The notes beneath the pieces are model-generated. The model was not told where the DNA came from, did no database searches, and worked only from the letters and a program-made list of their open reading frames with translations. 64,000 nucleotides of DNA from Unio delphinus (taxonomy: Eukaryota > Mollusca > Bivalvia > Unionida > Unionidae), in the NCBI GenBank assembly GCA_029339505.1, contig JAQISU010000036.1, positions 2,733,001-2,797,000 on the forward strand. Direction: 5' to 3'. This document shows, piece after piece, positions 1-14,300 of this stretch. The number at the start of each line of letters is the position of its first letter. Position 1 is the first letter of the stretch. A program made the translations under genes and the position numbers.

Positions 1-3000
1 TATGATTTTAACACTTACATTTGAATGCTTGTGTCCTTTAGTAATGTATGATTTTAACACTTACATTTGAATGTTTGTTTCCTTTGGTAATGTATGATTT
101 CAACACTTACATTTGAATGCTTGTATCCTTTAGTAATGTATGATTTTAACACTTACATTTGAATGCTTTTATCTTTTAGTAATGTATGATTTTAACACTT
201 ACATTTGAATGCTTGTATCCTTTAGTAATGTATGATTTTAACACTTACATTTGAATGCTTGTATCCTTTAGTAAAGTATGATTTTAACACTTACATTTGA
301 ATGTTTGTATCCTTTAGTAATGTATGATTTCAACACTTACATTTGAATGCTTGTGTCCTTTAGTAATGTATGATTTTAACACTTACATTTGAATGTTTGT
401 TTCCTTTGGTAATGTATGATTTCAACACTTACATTAGAATGTTTGTATCCTTTAGTAATGTATGATTTTAACACTTACATTTGAATGTTTGTTTCCTTTG
501 GTAATGTATGATTTCAACACTTACATTTGAATGCTTGTATCCTTTAGTAATGTATGATTTCAACACTTACATTTGAATCTTTGTTTCCTTTGGTAATGTA
601 TGATTTCAACACTTACATTTGAATGCTTGTATCCTTTAGTAATGTATGATTTCAACACTTACATTTGAATGCTTGTATCCTTTAGTAATGTATGATTTCA
701 ACACTTACATTTGAATGCTTGTATCCTTTAGTAATGTATGATTTTAACACTTACTTTTGAATGCTTGTATCCTTTAGTAATGTATGATTTCAACACTTAC
801 ATTTGAATGCTTGTATCCTTTAGTAATGTATGATTTGCTTGTATCCTTTAGTAATGTATGATTTCAACACTTACATTTGAATGCTTGTATCCTTTAGTAA
901 TGTATGATTTCAACACTTACATTTGAATGCTTGTGTCCTTTAGTAATGTATGATTTTAACACTTACATTTGAATGCTTGTATCCTTTAGTAATGTATGAT
1001 TTCAACACTTACATTTGAATGCTTGTATCCTTTGGTAATGTATGATTTCAACACTTACATTTGAATGCTTGTATCCTTTAGTAATGTATGATTTCAACAC
1101 TTACATTTGAATGCTTGTATCCTTTAGTAATGTATGATTTTAACACTTACATTTGAATGCTTATATCCTTTAGTAATGTATGATTTTAACACTTACATTT
1201 GAATGCTTGTATCCTTTAGTAATGTATGATTTTAACACTTACATTTGAATGCTTGTATCCTTTAGTAATTTATGATTTTAACACTTACATTTGAATGCTT
1301 TTATCCTTTAGTAATGTATGATTTAGTAATGTATGATTTCAACACTTACTTTTGAATGCTTGTTTCCTTTGGTAATGTATGATTTTAACACTTACATTTG
1401 AATGCTTGTTTCCTTTGGTAATGTATGATTTTAACACTTACATTTGAATGCTTGTATCCTTCAGTAATCTATGATTTTAACACTTACATTTGAATGCTTG
1501 TATCCTTTAGTAATGTATGATTTTAACACTTACATTTGAATGCTTGTATCCTTTAGTAATGTATGATTTTAACACTTACATTTGAATGTTTGTTTCCTTT
1601 GGTAATGTATGATTTCAACACTTACATTAGAATGTTTGTATCCTTTAGTAATGTATGATTTTAACACTTACATTTGAATGTTTGTTTCCTTTGGTAATGT
1701 ATGATTTCAACACTTACATTTGAATGCTTGTATCCTTTAGTAATGTATGATTTTAACACTTACATTTGAATCTTTGTTTCCTTTGGTAATGTATGATTTC
1801 AACACTTACATTTGAATGCTTGTATCCTTTAGTAATGTATGATTTTAACACTTACATTTGAATGCTTGTATCCTTTAGTAATGTATGATTTTAACACTTA
1901 CATTTGAATGCTTTTATCTTTTAGTAATGTATGATTTTAACACTTACATTTGAATGCTTGTATCCTTTAGTAATGTATGATTTTAACACTTACATTTGAA
2001 TGCTTGTATCCTTTAGTAATGTATGATTTTAACACTTACATTTGAATGCTTGTATCCTTTAGTAATGTATGATTTCAACACTTACATTTGAATGCTTGTA
2101 TCCTTTAGTAATGTATGATTTTAACACTTACTTTTGAATGCTTGTATCCTTTAGTAATGTATGATTTCAACACTTACATTTGAATGCTTGTATCCTTTAG
2201 TAATGTATGATTTGCTTGTATCCTTTAGTAATGTATGATTTCAACACTTACATTTGAATGCTTGTATCCTTTAGTAATGTATGATTTCAACACTTACATT
2301 TGAATGCTTGTATCCTTTAGTAATGTATGATTTCAACACTTACATTTGAATGTTTGTTTCCTTTGGTAATGTATGATTTCAACACTTACATTTGAATGCT
2401 TGTTTCCTTTGGTAATGTATGATTTTAACACTTACATTTGAATGCTTGTTTCCTTTGATAATGTATGATTTTAACACTTACATTTGAATGCTTGTATCCT
2501 TTAGTAATCTATGATTTTAACACTTACATTTGAATGCTTGTATCCTTTAGTAATGTATGATTTTAACACTTACATTTGAATGCTTGTATCCTTTAGTAAT
2601 GTATGATTTTAACACTTACATTTGAATGCTTGTGTCCTTTAGTAATGTATGATTTTAACACTTACATTTGAATGTTTGTTTCCTTTGGTAATGTATGATT
2701 TCAACACTTACATTTGAATGCTTGTATCCTTTAGTAATGTATGATTTTAACACTTACATTTTGAATGCTTTTATCTTTTAGTAATGTATGATTTCAACAC
2801 TTACATTTGAATGCTTGTATCCTTTAGTAAAGTATGATTTTAACACTTACATTTGAATGTTTGTATCCTTTAGTAATGTATGATTTGAACACTTACATTT
2901 GAATGCTTGTGTCCTTTAGTAATGTATGATTTTAACACTTACATTTGAATGTTTGTTTCCTTTGGTAATGTATGATTTCAACACTTACATTTGAATGCTT

Positions 3001-6000
3001 GTATCCTTTAGTAATGTATGATTTTAACACTTACATTTGAATGCTTTTATCTTTTAGTAATGTATGATTTCAACACTTACATTTGAATCCTTGTATCCTT
3101 TAGTAAAGTATGATTTTAACACTTACATTTGAATGTTTGTATCCTTTAGTAATGTATGATTTCAACACTTACATTTGAATGCTTGTGTCCTTTAGTAATG
3201 TATGATTTTAACACTTACATTTGAATGTTTGTTTCCTTTGGTAATGTATGATTTCAACACTTACATTAGAATGTTTTTATCCTTTAGTAATGTATGATTT
3301 TAACACTTACATTTGAATGTTTGTTTCCTTTGGTAATGTATGATTTCAACACTTACATTTGAATGCTTGTATCCTTTAGTAATGTATGATTTCAACACTT
3401 AAATTTGAATCTTTGTTTCCTTTGGTAATGTATGATTTCAACACTTACATTTGAATGCTTGTATCCTTTAGTAATGTATGATTTCAACACTTACATTTGA
3501 ATGCTTGTATCCTTTAGTAATGTATGATTTCAACACTTACATTTGAATGCTTGTATCCTTTAGTAATGTATGATTTTAACACTTACTTTTGAATGCTTGT
3601 ATCCTTTAGTAATGTATGATTTCAACACTTACATTTGAATGCTTGTATCCTTTAGTAATGTATGATTTGCTTGTATCCTTTAGTAATGTATGATTTCAAC
3701 ACTTACATTTGAATGCTTGTATCCTTTAGTAATGTATGATTTCAACACTTACATTTGAATGCTTGTGTCCTTTAGTAATGTATGATTTTAACACTTACAT
3801 TTGAATGCTTGTATCCTTTAGTAATGTATGATTTCAACACTTACATTTGAATGCTTGTATCCTTTGGTAATGTATGATTTCAACACTTACATTTGAATGC
3901 TTGTATCCTTTAGTAATGTATGATTTCAACACTTACATTTGAATGCTTGTATCCTTTAGTAATGTATGATTTTAACACTTACATTTGAATGCTTGTATCC
4001 TTTAGTAATGTATGATTTTAACACTTACATTTGAATGCTTATATCCTTTAGTAATCTATGATTTTAACACTTACATTTGAATGCTTGTATCCTTTAGTAA
4101 TGTATGAATTTAACACTTACATTTGAATGCTTGTATCCTTTAGTAATTTATGATTTTAACACTTACATTAAAATGCTTGTATCCTTTAGTAATGTATGAT
4201 TTTAACACTTACATTTGAATGCTTGTGTCCTTTAGTAATTTATGATTTTAACACTTACATTTGAATGCTTGTATCCTTTAGTAATTTATGATTTTAACAC
4301 TTACATTTTGAATGCTTTTATCCTTTAGTAATGTATGATTTAGTAATGTATGATTTCAACACTTACTTTTGAATGCTTGTTTCCTTTGGTAATGTATGAT
4401 TTTAACACTTACATTTGAATGCTTGTTTCCTTTGGTAATGTATGATTTTAACACTTACATTTGAATGCTTGTATCCTTTAGTAATCTATGATTTTAACAC
4501 TTACATTTGAATGCTTGTATCCTTTAGTAATGTATGATTTTAACACTTACATTTGAATGCTTGCATCCTTTAGTAATGTATGATTTTAACACTTACATTT
4601 GAATGCTTGTGTCCTTTAGTAATGTATGATTTTAACACTTACATTTGAATGTTTGTTTCCTTTGGTAATGTATGATTTCAACACTTACATTTGAATGCTT
4701 GTATCCTTTAGTAATGTATGATTTTAACACTTACATTTGAATGCTTGTATCCTTTAGTAATGTATGATTTTAACACTTACATTTGAATGCTTTTATCTTT
4801 TAGTAATGTATGATTTTAACACTTACATTTGAATGCTTGTATCCTTTAGTAATGTATGATTTTAACACTTACATTTGAATGCTTGTATCCTTTAGTAATG
4901 TATGATTTTAACACTTACATTTGAATGTTTGTATCCTTTAGTAATGTATGATTTCAACACTTACATTTGAATGCTTGTATCCTTTAGTAATGTATGATTT
5001 TAACACTTACTTTTGAATGCTTGTATCCTTTAGTAATGTATGATTTCAACACTTACATTTGAATGCTTGTATCCTTTAGTAATGTATGATTTGCTTGTAT
5101 CCTTTAGTAATGTATGATTTCAACACTTACATTTGAATGCTTGTATCCTTTAGTAATGTATGATTTCAACACTTACATTTGAATGCTTGTGTCCTTTAGT
5201 AATGTATGATTTTAACACTTACATTTGAATGCTTGTATCCTTTAGTAATGTATGATTTCAACACTTACATTTGAATGCTTGTATCCTTTGGTAATGTATG
5301 ATTTCAACACTTACATTTGAATGCTTGTATCCTTTAGTAATGTATGATTTCAACACTTACATTTGAATGCTTGTATCCTTTAGTAATGTATGATTTTAAC
5401 ACTTACATTTGAATGCTTGTATCCTTTAGTAATGTATGATTTTAACACTTACATTTGAATGCTTATATCCTTTAGTAATCTATGATTTTAACACTTACAT
5501 TTGAATGCTTGTATCCTTTAGTAATGTATGATTTTAACACTTACATTTGAATGCTTGTATCCTTTAGTAATTTATGATTTTAACACTTACATTTGAATGC
5601 TTTTATCCTTTAGTAATGTATGATTTAGTAATGTATGATTTCAAAACTTACTTTTGAATGCTTGTTTCCTTTGGTAATGTATGATTTTAACACTTACATT
5701 TGAATGCTTGTTTCCTTTGGTAATGTATGATTTTAACACTTACATTTGAATGCTTGTATCCTTTAGTAATCTATGATTTTAACACTTACATTTGAATGCT
5801 TGTATCCTTTTGTAATGTATGATTTTAACACTTACATTTGAATGCTTGTATCCTTTAGTAATGTATGATTTTAACACTTACATTTGAATGCTTGTGTCCT
5901 TTAGTAATGTATGATTTTAACACTTACATTTGAATGTTTGTTTCCTTTGGTAATGTATGATTTCAACACTTACATTTGAATGCTTGTATCCTTTAGTAAT

Positions 6001-6589
6001 GTATGATTTTAACACTTACATTTGAATGCTTGTATCCTTTAGTAATGTATGATTTTAACACTTACATTTGAATGCTTTTATCTTTTAGTAATGTATGATT
6101 TTAACACTTACATTTGAATGCTTATATCCTTTAGTAATGTATGATTTTAACACTTACATTTGAATGCTTGTATCCTTTAGTAATGTATGATTTTAACACT
6201 TACATTTGAATGTTTGTATCCTTTAGTAATGTATGATTTCAACACTTACATTTGAATGCTTGTGTCCTTTAGTAATGTATGATTTTAACACTTACATTTG
6301 AATGTTTGTTTCCTTTGGTAATGTATGATTTCAACACTTACATTTGAATGTTTGTATCCTTTGGTAATGTATGATTTTAACACTTACATTTGAATGCTTG
6401 TATCCTTTAGTAATGTATGATTTTAACACTTACATTTGAATGTTTGTTTCCTTTGGTAATGTATGATTTCAACACTTACATTTGAATGTTGGTATCCTTT
6501 GGTAATGTATGATTTTAACACTTACATTTGAATGCTTGTATCCTTTAGTAATGTATGATTTCAACACTTACATTTGAATGCTTGTATCC

Positions 6590-9500
6590 TTTAGTAATGT
6601 ATGATTTTAACACTTACTTTTGAATGCTTGTATCCTTTAGTAATGTATGATTTCAACACTTACATTTGAATGCTTGTATCCTTTAGTAATGTATGATTTG
6701 CTTGTATCCTTTAGTAATGTATGATTTCAACACTTACATTTGAATGCTTGTATCCTTTAGTAATGTATGATTTCAACACTTACATTTGAATGGTTGTATC
6801 CTTTAGTAATGTATGATTTCAACACCTACTTTTGAATGCTTGTATCCTTTAGTAATGTATGATTTCAACACTTACATTTGAATGCTTGTATCCTTTAGTA
6901 ATGTATGATTTCAGCACTTATATTTGAATGTTTGTTGCCTTTGATAATGTATGATTTCAACACTTACATTTGAATGTTTGTTTCCTTTGGTAATGTATGA
7001 TTTCAACACTTACATTTGAATGCTTGTATCCTTTAGTAATGTATGATTTCAACACTTACATTTGAATGTTTGTTTCCTTTAGTAATGTATGATTTCAACA
7101 CTTACATTTGAATGCTTGTATCCTTTAGTAATGTATGATTTCAACACTTACATTTGAATGTTTGTTTCCTTTGGTAATGTATGATTTCAACACTTACATT
7201 TGAATGTTTGTTTCCTTTGGTAATGTATGATTTCAACACTTACATTTGAATGCTTGTATCCTTTAGTAATGTATGATTTCAACACTTACATTTGAATGCT
7301 TGTGTCCTTTAGTAATGTATGATTTTAACACTTACATTTGAATGCTTGTATCCTTTAGTAATGTATGATTTCAACACTTACATTTGAATGCTTGTATCCT
7401 TTGGTAATGTATGATTTCAACACTTACATTTGAATGCTTGTATCCTTTAGTAATGTATGATTTGAACACTTACATTTGAATGCTTGTATCCTTTAGTAAT
7501 GTATGATTTTAACACTTACATTTGAATGCTTGTATCCTTTAGTAATCTATGATTTTAACACTTACATTTGAATGCTTGTATCCTTTAGTAATTTATGATT
7601 TTAACACTTACATTTGAATGCTTGTATCCTTTAGTAATGTATGATTTAGTAATGTATGATTTCAACACTTACTTTTGAATGCTTGTTTCCTTTGGTAATG
7701 TATGATTGTAACACTTACATTTGAATGCTTGTTTCCTTTGGTAATGTATGATTTTAACACTTACATTTGAATGCTTGTATCCTTTAGTAATGTATGATTT
7801 TAACACTTACATTTGACTGTTTGTATCCTTTAGTAATGTATGATTTTAACACTTACATTTGACTGCTTGTATCCTTTAGTAATGTATGATTTCAACACTT
7901 ACATTTGAATGTTTGTATCCTTTAGTAATGTATGATTTCAACACTTACATTTGAATGCTTGTATCCTTTAGTAATCTATGATTTTAACACTTACATTTGA
8001 ATGCTTGTATCCTGTATTAATCTATGATTTTAACACTTACATTTGAATGCTTGTATCCTTTAGTAATGTATGATTTTAACACTTACATTTGAATGCTTGT
8101 ATCCTTTAGTAATGTATGATTTTAACACTTACATTTGACTGTTTGTATCCTTTAGTAATGTATGATTTCAACACTTACATTTGAATGCTTGTATCCTTTA
8201 GTAATCTATGATTTTAACACTTACATTTGAATGCTTGTATCCTTTAGTAATGTATGATTTTAACACTTACATTTGAATGCTTGTATCCTTTAGTAATGTA
8301 TGATTTTAACACTTACATTTGACTGTTTGTATCCTTTAGTAATGTATGATTTCAACACTTACATTTGAATGCTTGTATCCTTTAGTAATCTATGATTTTA
8401 ACACTTACATTTGAATGCTTGTATCCTGTATTAATCTATGATTTTAACACTTACATTTGAATGCTTGTATCCTTTAGTAATGTATGATTTTAACACTTAC
8501 ATTTGAATGCTTGTATCCTTTAGTAATGTATGATTTCAACACTTACATTTGAATGCTTGTTTCCTTTGGTAATGTATGATTTTAACACTTACATTTGGAT
8601 GCTTGTATCCTTTAGTAATGTATGATTTCAACACTTACATTTGAATGCTTGTATCCTTTAGTAATGTATGATTTCAACACTTACATTTGAATGCTTGTAT
8701 CCTTTAGTAATGTATGATTTCAACACCTACATTTGAATGCTTGTATCCTTTAGTAATGTATGATTTTAACACTTACATTTGAATGCTTCTAACCTTTAGT
8801 AATGTATGATTTAGTAATGTATGATTTCAACACTTACTGTTGAATGCTTGTTTCCTTTGGTAATGTATGATTTTAACACTTACATTTGAATGCTTGTTTC
8901 CTTTGGTAATGTATGATTTTAACACTTACATTTGAATGCTTGTATCCTTTAGTAATGTATGATTTTAACACTTATATTTGAATGTTTGTATGCTTTAGTA
9001 ATGTATGATTTTAACACTTACATTTAAATGCTTGTATTCTTTAGTAATGTATGATTTTAACACTTACATTTGACTGTTTGTATCCTTTAGTAATGTATGA
9101 TTTCAACACTTACATTTGAATGCTTGTATCCTTTAGTAATCTATGATTTTAACACTTACATTTGAATGCTTGTATCCTGTATTAATCTATGATTTTAACA
9201 CTTACATTTGAATGCTTGTATCCTTTAGTAATGTATGATTTTAACACTTACATTTGAATGCTTGTATCCTTTAGTAATGTATGATTTCAACACTTACATT
9301 TGAATGCTTGTTTCCTTTGGTAATGTATGATTTTAACACTTACATTTGGATGCTTGTATCCTTTAGTAATGTATGATTTCAACACTTACATTTGAATGCT
9401 TGTATCCTTTAGTAATGTATGATTTCAACACTTACATTTGAATGCTTGTATCCTTTAGTAATGTATGATTTCAACACCTACATTTGAATGCTTGTATCCT

Positions 9501-12500
9501 TTAGTAATGTATGATTTTAACACTTACATTTGAATGCTTGTAACCTTTAGTAATGTATGATTTAGTAATGTATGATTTCAACACTTACTGTTGAATGCTT
9601 GTTTCCTTTGGTAATGTATGATTTTAACACTTACATTTGAATGCTTGTTTCCTTTGGTAATGTATGATTTTAACACTTACATTTGAATGCTTGTATCCTT
9701 TAGTAATATATGATTTTAACACTTATATTTGAATGTTTGTATGCTTTAGTAATGTATGATTTTAACACTTACATTTAAATGCTTGTATTCTTTAGTAATG
9801 TATGATTTTAACACTTACATTTGACTGCTTGTATCCTTTAGTAATGTATGATTTCAACACTTACATTTGAATGTTTGTATCCTTTAGTAATCTATGATTT
9901 TAACACTTACATTTGAATGCTTGTATCCTGTATTAATCTATGATTTTAACACTTACATTTGAATGCTTGTATCCTTTAGTAATGTATGATTTTAACACTT
10001 ACATTTAAATGCTTGTATTCTTTTGTAATGTATGATTTCAACACTTACATTTGAATCCTTGTTTCCTTTGGTAATGTATGATTTTAACACTTACATTTGA
10101 ATGCTTGTTTCCTTTGGTAATGTATGATTTTAACACTTACATTTGAATGCTTGTATCCTTTAGTAATGTATGATTTCAACACTTACATTTGAATGCTTGT
10201 ATCCTTTGGTAATGTATGATTTCAACACCTACATTTGAATGCTTGTATCCTTTAGTAATGTATGATTTTAACACTTACATTTGAATGTTTGTTTCCTTTG
10301 GTAATGTATGATTTCAACACTTACATTTGAATGCTTTTATCTTTTAGTAATGTATGATTTTAACACTTACATTTGAATGCTTGTATCCTTTAGTAATGTA
10401 TGATTTTAACACTTACATTTGAATGCTTGTATCCTTTAGTAATGTATGATTTTAACACTTACTTTTGAATGCTTGTATCCTTTAGTAATGTATGATTTCA
10501 ACACTTACATTTGAATGCTTGTATCCTTTAGTAATGTATGATTTGCTTGTATCCTTTAGTAATGTATGATTTCAACACTTACATTTGAATGCTTGTATCC
10601 TTTAGTAATGTATGATTTCAACACTTACATTTGAATGGTTGTATCCTTTAGTAATGTATGATTTCAACACCTACTTTTGAATGCTTGTATCCTTTAGTAA
10701 TGTATGATTTCAACACTTACATTTGAATGCTTGTATCCTTTAGTAATGTATGATTTCAGCACTTATATTTGAATGTTTGTTGCCTTTGATAATGTATGAT
10801 TTCAACACTTACATTTGAATGTTTGTTTCCTTTGGTAATGTATGATTTCAACACTTACATTTGAATGCTTGTATCCTTTAGTAATGTATGATTTCAACAC
10901 TTACATTTGAATGTTTGTTTCCTTTAGTAATGTATGATTTCAACACTTACATTTGAATGCTTGTATCCTTTAGTAATGTATGATTTCAACACTTACATTT
11001 GAATGTTTGTTTCCTTTGGTAATGTATGATTTCAACACTTACATTTGAATGTTTGTTTCCTTTGGTAATGTATGATTTCAACACTTACATTTGAATGCTT
11101 GTATCCTTTAGTAATGTATGATTTCAACACTTACATTTGAATGCTTGTGTCCTTTAGTAATGTATGATTTTAACACTTACATTTGAATGCTTGTATCCTT
11201 TAGTAATGTATGATTTCAACACTTACATTTGAATGCTTGTATCCTTTGGTAATGTATGATTTCAACACTTACATTTGAATGCTTGTATCCTTTAGTAATG
11301 TATGATTTCAACACTTACATTTGAATGCTTGTATCCTTTAGTAATGTATGATTTTAACACTTACATTTGAATGCTTGTATCCTTTAGTAATCTATGATTT
11401 TAACACTTACATTTGAATGCTTGTATCCTTTAGTAATTTATGATTTTAACACTTACATTTGAATGCTTGTATCCTTTAGTAATGTATGATTTAGTAATGT
11501 ATGATTTCAACACTTACTTTTGAATGCTTGTTTCCTTTGGTAATGTATGATTGTAACACTTACATTTGAATGCTTGTTTCCTTTGGTAATGTATGATTTT
11601 AACACTTACATTTGAATGCTTGTATCCTTTAGTAATGTATGATTTTAACACTTACATTTGACTGTTTGTATCCTTTAGTAATGTATGATTTTAACACTTA
11701 CATTTGACTGCTTGTATCCTTTAGTAATGTATGATTTCAACACTTACATTTGAATGTTTGTATCCTTTAGTAATGTATGATTTCAACACTTACATTTGAA
11801 TGCTTGTATCCTTTAGTAATCTATGATTTTAACACTTACATTTGAATGCTTGTATCCTGTATTAATCTATGATTTTAACACTTACATTTGAATGCTTGTA
11901 TCCTTTAGTAATGTATGATTTTAACACTTACATTTGAATGCTTGTATCCTTTAGTAATGTATGATTTTAACACTTACATTTGACTGTTTGTATCCTTTAG
12001 TAATGTATGATTTCAACACTTACATTTGAATGCTTGTATCCTTTAGTAATCTATGATTTTAACACTTACATTTGAATGCTTGTATCCTTTAGTAATGTAT
12101 GATTTTAACACTTACATTTGAATGCTTGTATCCTTTAGTAATGTATGATTTTAACACTTACATTTGACTGTTTGTATCCTTTAGTAATGTATGATTTCAA
12201 CACTTACATTTGAATGCTTGTATCCTTTAGTAATCTATGATTTTAACACTTACATTTGAATGCTTGTATCCTGTATTAATCTATGATTTTAACACTTACA
12301 TTTGAATGCTTGTATCCTTTAGTAATGTATGATTTTAACACTTACATTTGAATGCTTGTATCCTTTAGTAATGTATGATTTCAACACTTACATTTGAATG
12401 CTTGTTTCCTTTGGTAATGTATGATTTTAACACTTACATTTGGATGCTTGTATCCTTTAGTAATGTATGATTTCAACACTTACATTTGAATGCTTGTATC

Positions 12501-14300
12501 CTTTAGTAATGTATGATTTCAACACTTACATTTGAATGCTTGTATCCTTTAGTAATGTATGATTTCAACACCTACATTTGAATGCTTGTATCCTTTAGTA
12601 ATGTATGATTTTAACACTTACATTTGAATGCTTCTAACCTTTAGTAATGTATGATTTAGTAATGTATGATTTCAACACTTACTGTTGAATGCTTGTTTCC
12701 TTTGGTAATGTATGATTTTAACACTTACATTTGAATGCTTGTTTCCTTTGGTAATGTATGATTTTAACACTTACATTTGAATGCTTGTATCCTTTAGTAA
12801 TGTATGATTTTAACACTTATATTTGAATGTTTGTATGCTTTAGTAATGTATGATTTTAACACTTACATTTAAATGCTTGTATTCTTTAGTAATGTATGAT
12901 TTTAACACTTACATTTGACTGTTTGTATCCTTTAGTAATGTATGATTTCAACACTTACATTTGAATGCTTGTATCCTTTAGTAATCTATGATTTTAACAC
13001 TTACATTTGAATGCTTGTATCCTGTATTAATCTATGATTTTAACACTTACATTTGAATGCTTGTATCCTTTAGTAATGTATGATTTTAACACTTACATTT
13101 GAATGCTTGTATCCTTTAGTAATGTATGATTTCAACACTTACATTTGAATGCTTGTTTCCTTTGGTAATGTATGATTTTAACACTTACATTTGGATGCTT
13201 GTATCCTTTAGTAATGTATGATTTCAACACTTACATTTGAATGCTTGTATCCTTTAGTAATGTATGATTTCAACACTTACATTTGAATGCTTGTATCCTT
13301 TAGTAATGTATGATTTCAACACCTACATTTGAATGCTTGTATCCTTTAGTAATGTATGATTTTAACACTTACATTTGAATGCTTGTAACCTTTAGTAATG
13401 TATGATTTAGTAATGTATGATTTCAACACTTACTGTTGAATGCTTGTTTCCTTTGGTAATGTATGATTTTAACACTTACATTTGAATGCTTGTTTCCTTT
13501 GGTAATGTATGATTTTAACACTTACATTTGAATGCTTGTATCCTTTAGTAATATATGATTTTAACACTTATATTTGAATGTTTGTATGCTTTAGTAATGT
13601 ATGATTTTAACACTTACATTTAAATGCTTGTATTCTTTAGTAATGTATGATTTTAACACTTACATTTGACTGCTTGTATCCTTTAGTAATGTATGATTTC
13701 AACACTTACATTTGAATGTTTGTATCCTTTAGTAATCTATGATTTTAACACTTACATTTGAATGCTTGTATCCTGTATTAATCTATGATTTTAACACTTA
13801 CATTTGAATGCTTGTATCCTTTAGTAATGTATGATTTTAACACTTACATTTAAATGCTTGTATTCTTTTGTAATGTATGATTTCAACACTTACATTTGAA
13901 TCCTTGTTTCCTTTGGTAATGTATGATTTTAACACTTACATTTGAATGCTTGTTTCCTTTGGTAATGTATGATTTTAACACTTACATTTGAATGCTTGTA
14001 TCCTTTAGTAATGTATGATTTCAACACTTACATTTGAATGCTTGTATCCTTTGGTAATGTATGATTTCAACACCTACATTTGAATGCTTGTATCCTTTAG
14101 TAATGTATGATTTTAACACTTACATTTGAATGTTTGTTTCCTTTGGTAATGTATGATTTCAACACTTACATTTGAATGCTTTTATCTTTTAGTAATGTAT
14201 GATTTTAACACTTACATTTGAATGCTTGTATCCTTTAGTAATGTATGATTTTAACACTTACATTTGAATGCTTGTATCCTTTAGTAATGTATGATTTTAA
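6590..14300. repeat. 3,845-bp tandem higher-order duplication inside the 46-bp satellite
   Basis: Rare variants recur exactly 3,845 bp apart: tggttgtatc at 6,791 and 10,636, tcagcacttatatttg at 6,911 and 10,756, and the 28-bp short unit at 6,694 and 10,539. The length equals 82 full units plus one 28-bp and three 15-bp variants (3,772+28+45), so the whole block was copied as a unit. The two copies appear almost identical by eye. Divergence resumes near 14,305, where the second copy lacks the acttttgaa variant. The exact ends are uncertain by about one unit. Confidence 0.85.
8300..10010. repeat. 751-bp nested period within the 46-bp satellite
   Basis: The marker cctgtattaatc occurs at 8,425, 9,176 and 9,927, and cacttactgttgaatg occurs at 8,831 and 9,582. 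Spacing is 751 bp each time, which is 16 full units plus one 15-bp remnant. The same pair is carried into the second 3,845-bp copy (markers near 12,270, 13,021 and 13,772). The 751-bp step is therefore older than the 3,845-bp duplication. Confidence 0.8.
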
